Shown here one piece after another: positions 60,324 to 64,000 of a stretch of DNA of 64,000 nucleotides (position 1 is the stretch's first letter; every line of letters starts with the position of its first letter). This DNA comes from Sphaerimonospora sp050942215. Lineage in GTDB: Bacteria; Actinomycetota; Actinomycetes; Streptosporangiales; Streptosporangiaceae. Position numbers and translations under genes: made by a program. The notes beneath the pieces are model-generated. The model did not search any database. It saw nothing but the letters and a program-made list of their open reading frames with translations, and was not told the DNA's origin. Location of the stretch: positions 4,836,001-4,900,000 of the forward strand of contig NZ_CP192056.1 in NCBI RefSeq assembly GCF_050942215.1, in the 5' to 3' direction.

Positions 60324-61388
60324 ATGGCGCAGACAAAACTGCTGGTCAGCGCGGTCGCATTCGCGGTCTCGCTCGCCGTGCCACTATGGACCGTCTCTGT
60401 CGGTCAGTCCGTACCGGCCGCCGGCGGGGACACGCCCGCGGCCACTTCGAGCTCAGCGGAAATGGACATGAGCTCGCATGACATGCCGGAAGCGGACGAC
60501 GGCACCATCGACTGGAAGACCATGGACCAGATGATGGCCAAGCGCGACAAGTCGTTCCCCGCGCCGACCAAGGGCGAGGGCGCCCAGCCGCTGGAGCCGA
60601 AGGTACTGGCCGACGGCACCAAGGAGTTCGAGCTCACCACCAAGGTGGTCGAATGGGAGGTCGAGCCCGGTAAGACCGTCGAGGCATGGACCTACAACGG
60701 GGCCGTGCCCGGCCCGACGCTGCACGTGGACGTGGGCGACAAGGTCCGGATCGTATTACGGAACGAACTGCCGGAATCGACCGTCATCCACTGGCACGGG
60801 CTGATCATCCCCAACGCGATGGACGGCGTCGCCAACGTCACACAGGACCCGGTCCCGCCGGGTGAGTCCTTCACCTACGCCTTCACCGCCCAGGAGCAGA
60901 TGGTCGGGTGGTACCACTCCCACCACGACGGCACCAAGCAGGTCACGAACGGACTGTTCGGGACCATCCTCATCGGCGAGGTGCCCCTGCCGGACGAGGC
61001 CAAGGGGGCGAAGATCAGCCAGGAGATCCCGATGCTGATCCAGGATGCCGGGACCATCGGAATGACGATCAACGGCAAGTCCTTCCCGGCCACCAAGCCG
61101 GTGCGCACCAAGGTCGGCGACTGGATCGAGGTGCACTACATCAACGCCGGCACCATGGCCCACCCGATGCACCTGCACGGCATGCCGATGCTGGTCATCG
61201 CGAAGGACGGCTACCCCCTGCCCGAACCGTACAAGGCGGACACCGTGAACGTCGCTCCGGGAGAGCGTTACACGGTGCTCATACACACCATCGACCCCGG
61301 CAAGTGGGCCTGGCACTGCCACATCTTCCCCCACTCCGAGGGAGCCCAGGGCATGTTCGGCATCTTCACCGAACTGCTCGTGGCCTGA
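60324..61388 (+). CDS. Multicopper oxidase
   Basis: 354 residues. A signal-anchor or signal peptide (about 5-25) and a Met/His-rich segment (about 45-75, AEMDMSSHDMPEADD) precede two cupredoxin domains. All copper motifs are seen: VIHWHGLIIP, VGWYHSHHDG, AHPMHLHGMPM and WAWHCHIFPHSEGAQGM. The short length fits the two-domain laccase or nitrite-reductase-like class. It may oxidise copper(I) or small organics outside the membrane. First gene of the copper/nitrite cluster, 117 bases before nirK. Confidence 0.88.
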   Translation: MAQTKLLVSAVAFAVSLAVPLWTVSVGQSVPAAGGDTPAATSSSAEMDMSSHDMPEADDGTIDWKTMDQMMAKRDKSFPAPTKGEGAQPLEPKVLADGTKEFELTTKVVEWEVEPGKTVEAWTYNGAVPGPTLHVDVGDKVRIVLRNELPESTVIHWHGLIIPNAMDGVANVTQDPVPPGESFTYAFTAQEQMVGWYHSHHDGTKQVTNGLFGTILIGEVPLPDEAKGAKISQEIPMLIQDAGTIGMTINGKSFPATKPVRTKVGDWIEVHYINAGTMAHPMHLHGMPMLVIAKDGYPLPEPYKADTVNVAPGERYTVLIHTIDPGKWAWHCHIFPHSEGAQGMFGIFTELLVA

Positions 61389-61397
61389 CGGGAGAGT

Positions 61398-61419
61398 TCC
61401 CGCCACCCCCCGGGCGGGA
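61398..61419 (+). terminator. Hairpin between the multicopper oxidase and nirK
   Basis: TCCCGCC (61398-61404) pairs with GGCGGGA (61413-61419) across an 8-base loop ten bases after the oxidase stop. No T tract, so it may only attenuate read-through to nirK. Confidence 0.5.
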
Positions 61420-61505
61420 GCGGCCCTGACGACCGTCCCCGCTCCTCCACCCCCTCCCCGCATCACATCCATCCTGCGGGGACATCGAGCAACGGAGTTT
61501 CAACC

Positions 61506-62954
61506 GTGCCAGTGAACGCCTCGGACCCGCCACGCCCTCGCGGCAGGTGGTCCCTCGAAACCTTCACCGACTATCTCCCCACGGTCGGCGGCGCCACAGC
61601 CCTCGGCCTCCTCGTCGGAATCCTTCTCATCGGAGCCAGCGTCTTCGGCGGCGGCCATCTGCACTCGGCGACCGCCTCCATCGACCACGGCGCCGATCAC
61701 AACGCCGCCGCCGGAGCACCCGTCAGCGTCGACATCGAACTCGGGGACCTGTTCATCAAGCCGTCCTCGATCACCGTCCCGGCCGGCTCACCGGTCGTCG
61801 TCCACGTCGTCAACAACGGGAACATGCAGCACTCGCTGTCGCTGGAAGGCCGGGAGGAGCCGCTGCTCGACCCCGGCAAGTCCACCACCCTGAACTGGGG
61901 GCCGTTCACCGAGTCCACCCAGGCGTGGTGCCAGGTCGCCGGCCACAAGGAAGCCGGGATGCTGCTCACCATCAACGTGACCGGCGGTGCCGCCGCCCCG
62001 GCCGCCGATACGGCCGCGCCGGCGGCGGACACCGCGGGCGACGACGCCGCGAAGATCGACCCCGCGGCGAAGCCCGGGCCGGACTGGCAGCCGTTCGACC
62101 CCGAACTGCGTCCGGCCGAGGGCGGCACAGAACACAATGTGACCTTCCACGTCAAGGAGTTGGAGCGCGAGGTCGCCCCCGGAGTCCGGCAGTTGCAGTG
62201 GACCTACAACGGACAGGCCCCGGGCCCGATCCTGCGCGGCAGGGTCGGAGACGTCTTCAAGGTCACCCTGGTGAACGACGGCTCGATGGAGCACTCCATC
62301 GACTTCCACGCCTCCAAGGTCTCTCCCAACGTCGAGATGCGCACGCTGAAGCCGGGCGAGTCTCTCGTCTACGAGTTCAAGGCCAGGTTCTCCGGCATCT
62401 TCACCTATCACTGCGGCGCCGAACCGATGATCTATCACATGGGCAACGGAATGTTCGGCGCCGTGGTCATAGACCCGCCGAAGCTGCCGAAGGTCGACAG
62501 GGAATTCGTCTTCGTCCAGTCCGAGCTCAATCTCGGCCCGCAGGGCAAGACCGGGGATCTGCAGAAGATGATGAGCGGTGAGAACGACGCTGTCGTGTTC
62601 AACGGCTACTTGAACCAGTACGTCTACTCCCCGATCAAGATCAAGCAGGGTGAGCGCATCCGCGTCTGGGTCGACAACGCCGCCATCAACCAGAACGTCG
62701 CCTTCCACGTGGTGGGCAGCATCTTCGACACGGTGTGGAAGGAGGGCGCCTACCGGCTCACGCCCGACATGGACACCAAGGGCGGCTCGCAGACCCTCGA
62801 TCTACAGCCGACCCAGGGCGGCTTCGTGGAGTTCACGCTCGACGCGCCCGGGGCGTACACGTTCGTCAACCACAAGATGATGAACCTCGCCCGCGGAGCG
62901 GCGGGCGTGTTCCAGGTCGAGGCCGGCGACAAGGGAGAGGGGTCCGACCGATGA
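61506..62954 (+). CDS. nirK: Copper nitrite reductase with N-terminal cupredoxin domain
   Basis: 482 residues from GTG. A membrane helix (about 28-50) anchors it outside. Residues about 70-155 are an extra type 1 copper domain (MQHSLSLEG ... WCQVAGHKEAGM). The rest is NirK: MEHSIDFHAS (His and the catalytic Asp), FTYHCGAEPMIYHMGNGMFG (Cys, His, Met of the type 1 site and His of type 2), FHVVGSIFD (catalytic His) and FVNHKMM (last type 2 His). It reduces nitrite to NO. The built-in cupredoxin probably feeds electrons directly. Confidence 0.93.
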   Translation: MPVNASDPPRPRGRWSLETFTDYLPTVGGATALGLLVGILLIGASVFGGGHLHSATASIDHGADHNAAAGAPVSVDIELGDLFIKPSSITVPAGSPVVVHVVNNGNMQHSLSLEGREEPLLDPGKSTTLNWGPFTESTQAWCQVAGHKEAGMLLTINVTGGAAAPAADTAAPAADTAGDDAAKIDPAAKPGPDWQPFDPELRPAEGGTEHNVTFHVKELEREVAPGVRQLQWTYNGQAPGPILRGRVGDVFKVTLVNDGSMEHSIDFHASKVSPNVEMRTLKPGESLVYEFKARFSGIFTYHCGAEPMIYHMGNGMFGAVVIDPPKLPKVDREFVFVQSELNLGPQGKTGDLQKMMSGENDAVVFNGYLNQYVYSPIKIKQGERIRVWVDNAAINQNVAFHVVGSIFDTVWKEGAYRLTPDMDTKGGSQTLDLQPTQGGFVEFTLDAPGAYTFVNHKMMNLARGAAGVFQVEAGDKGEGSDR

Positions 62955-63409
62955 GCTCCGCGATGACGGCCACCACCGGCGCCGACGTCACCGTCACTCC
63001 CGCCCCGGCCACGGGCCCGATCGTACTGGGCATCGCCTCCGGCGCCTCGGCGCTCGCCGGCCTCGCCCACTACGCGGCGATACCCGCGCACCGGGCCGAG
63101 TGGCCCGCTGCCGCACTCCTGTTCACGGTCGTCGGCGCCTTCCAGGTCCTGTGGCCCGTGCTCGTCCGCGTTCACCCGCGACGCGCGCTGTGGTGGACGG
63201 CTCTGGCGGTCAACGTCGGCCTGCTCGCGTTGTGGACGCTCAGCCGGACGACCGGCATGCCGTTCGGGCCGGAGGCCGGCGAGCCGGAACACATCGGAGT
63301 CCTCGACACGATCGCCTCGGCGTCCGAGCTGATCGTGGTGGCCGCGCTCCTGGTGAGGCCGCACCTGCTGTCCCGGGCCACGCGCCCGGCCGAGTCCCCC
63401 GCGGACTGA
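62951..63409 (+). CDS. Small membrane protein of the nirK operon
   Basis: 152 residues starting in an ATGA overlap with nirK. Four hydrophobic stretches (about 21-41, 51-72, 78-97 and 118-136) suggest a multi-pass protein. No heme or metal motif is obvious. Translational coupling suggests it helps nitrite reduction, for example in electron delivery or assembly, but I do not recognise the family. Confidence 0.7.
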   Translation: MSSAMTATTGADVTVTPAPATGPIVLGIASGASALAGLAHYAAIPAHRAEWPAAALLFTVVGAFQVLWPVLVRVHPRRALWWTALAVNVGLLALWTLSRTTGMPFGPEAGEPEHIGVLDTIASASELIVVAALLVRPHLLSRATRPAESPAD

Positions 63410-63522
63410 ACCGTCGCACCCACCGGCGGGCCCCACCCGACCTACCGGGTCAGGCCCGTCGCGGCGTCGGCAGGGAATTCTCCTCTGTTGACCTGGGTGA
63501 AAATCGGATAACACTTGATGGC

Positions 63523-64000
63523 ATGGCACGTTCTCAGCGCCCCCGACCTCAACTTCCACACACCGGCAGCACTCGCACGGCTGTGCTCGACACGCTGCGC
63601 ACCGCCGAGGAGGCGCTCACCGTCCGTCAGATCGCGGACCGGCTCGGTCTGCACGCGAACACCGTACGGTTCCATCTCGCGCAGTTGATGCGGACCGGTT
63701 CCGTACACGAGCAGCAGGCGGACCCGGACGGCCGCGGTCGCCCGCGGATGGTCTACGGCGCACTGCCGGACGACGCCGGCCACGAACCGGAGGGCGGATA
63801 CCGGCTGCTCGCCGAGATCCTCGCCGGTTACCTCTCGGCCACCTCTCCCGATCCCGACGCCGCGGCGATCTCAGCGGGGGAGGAGTGGGGACGGCACCTG
63901 GTCGAACGGCCCGCGCCGTTCGACCAGGTCACCGCGGAGAAGGCGGTGCAGCGGATACTCACCGTTCTCGAACGGACCGGTTTCACCCCGGAACTGGATC
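63523..64000 (+). CDS. Winged-helix regulator, 5' part (cut by window end)
   Basis: The frame from ATG 63523 is open to the window end (159 codons). Residues about 15-65 are an ArsR/DeoR-like winged helix: RTAEEALTVRQIADRLGLHA followed by NTVRFHLAQLMRTG, then a wing with RGRPRMVYGAL. The layout fits the regulator type that often adjoins nirK genes and carries a C-terminal redox or metal-sensing region, which is not visible here. It may control the cluster upstream. Confidence 0.8.
   Translation, partial: MARSQRPRPQLPHTGSTRTAVLDTLRTAEEALTVRQIADRLGLHANTVRFHLAQLMRTGSVHEQQADPDGRGRPRMVYGALPDDAGHEPEGGYRLLAEILAGYLSATSPDPDAAAISAGEEWGRHLVERPAPFDQVTAEKAVQRILTVLERTGFTPELD

Overview
The window is high-GC DNA with frequent GTG/TTG starts, several leaderless promoters (TANNNT placed 6-7 nt before the start codon) and typical actinobacterial families (Orn, DUF4032, DUF2510, SecA2, L-lysine 6-transaminase, MocR regulators, Ser/Thr kinases, roadblock proteins). 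It looks like a chromosome segment of a filamentous actinomycete. A Streptosporangiales-type host is my best guess, but that is inference from gene content, not a marker-based call.

Layout. 0-6 kb: a membrane-anchored solute-binding/VWA protein, then a small exopolysaccharide-type operon (two family 2 glycosyltransferases with a polysaccharide deacetylase, all overlapping). 6-8 kb: a MocR regulator divergent from a flavin split-barrel protein around a palindrome. 8.4-13 kb: an active-looking Ser/Thr kinase directly followed by a kinase-like protein lacking catalytic residues and a DUF2510 membrane protein. 13-21 kb: housekeeping genes (orn, tRNA-His, DUF421, a stand-alone LuxR HTH, lat, a PBP2-type transpeptidase, a spermidine-synthase-like protein, pterin dehydratase, DUF4032, DUF523). 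21.5-25.4 kb: three tandem roadblock-type proteins, a Dps-like protein, an SDR and two small conserved-looking ORFs.

25.7-41.5 kb reads as an accessory or defence region. It holds a VapBC-like pair, an HTH-TPR regulator with a RsbW-like ATPase nearby, a DUF6247-type two-gene unit, a DUF4268 nuclease-like gene divergent from an McrB/McrC pair, a DUF262 remnant, an IS30 element, a decayed second mcrC, a TetR gene with a palindrome inside its first codons, a kinase fragment, an HNH nuclease with a C-terminal frameshift, and KptA. Broken pieces of several defence families side by side suggest repeated gain and loss at this site.

41.7-51.7 kb is mixed core and metabolic DNA: a decayed glpD, an alkyldihydroxyacetonephosphate-synthase-like flavoprotein with a lipid kinase, tRNA-Lys, a NERD protein, two TetR/target arrangements with visible operators, a DUF2079 membrane protein and a DMT transporter. 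51.9-64 kb carries secA2, a CBS protein, a KtrAB-type potassium system, a phosphopantetheinyl transferase, and a copper/nitrite cluster: a multicopper oxidase, a NirK with an extra N-terminal cupredoxin domain, a membrane protein and a regulator cut by the window end. No CRISPR array, rRNA or replication origin was seen.
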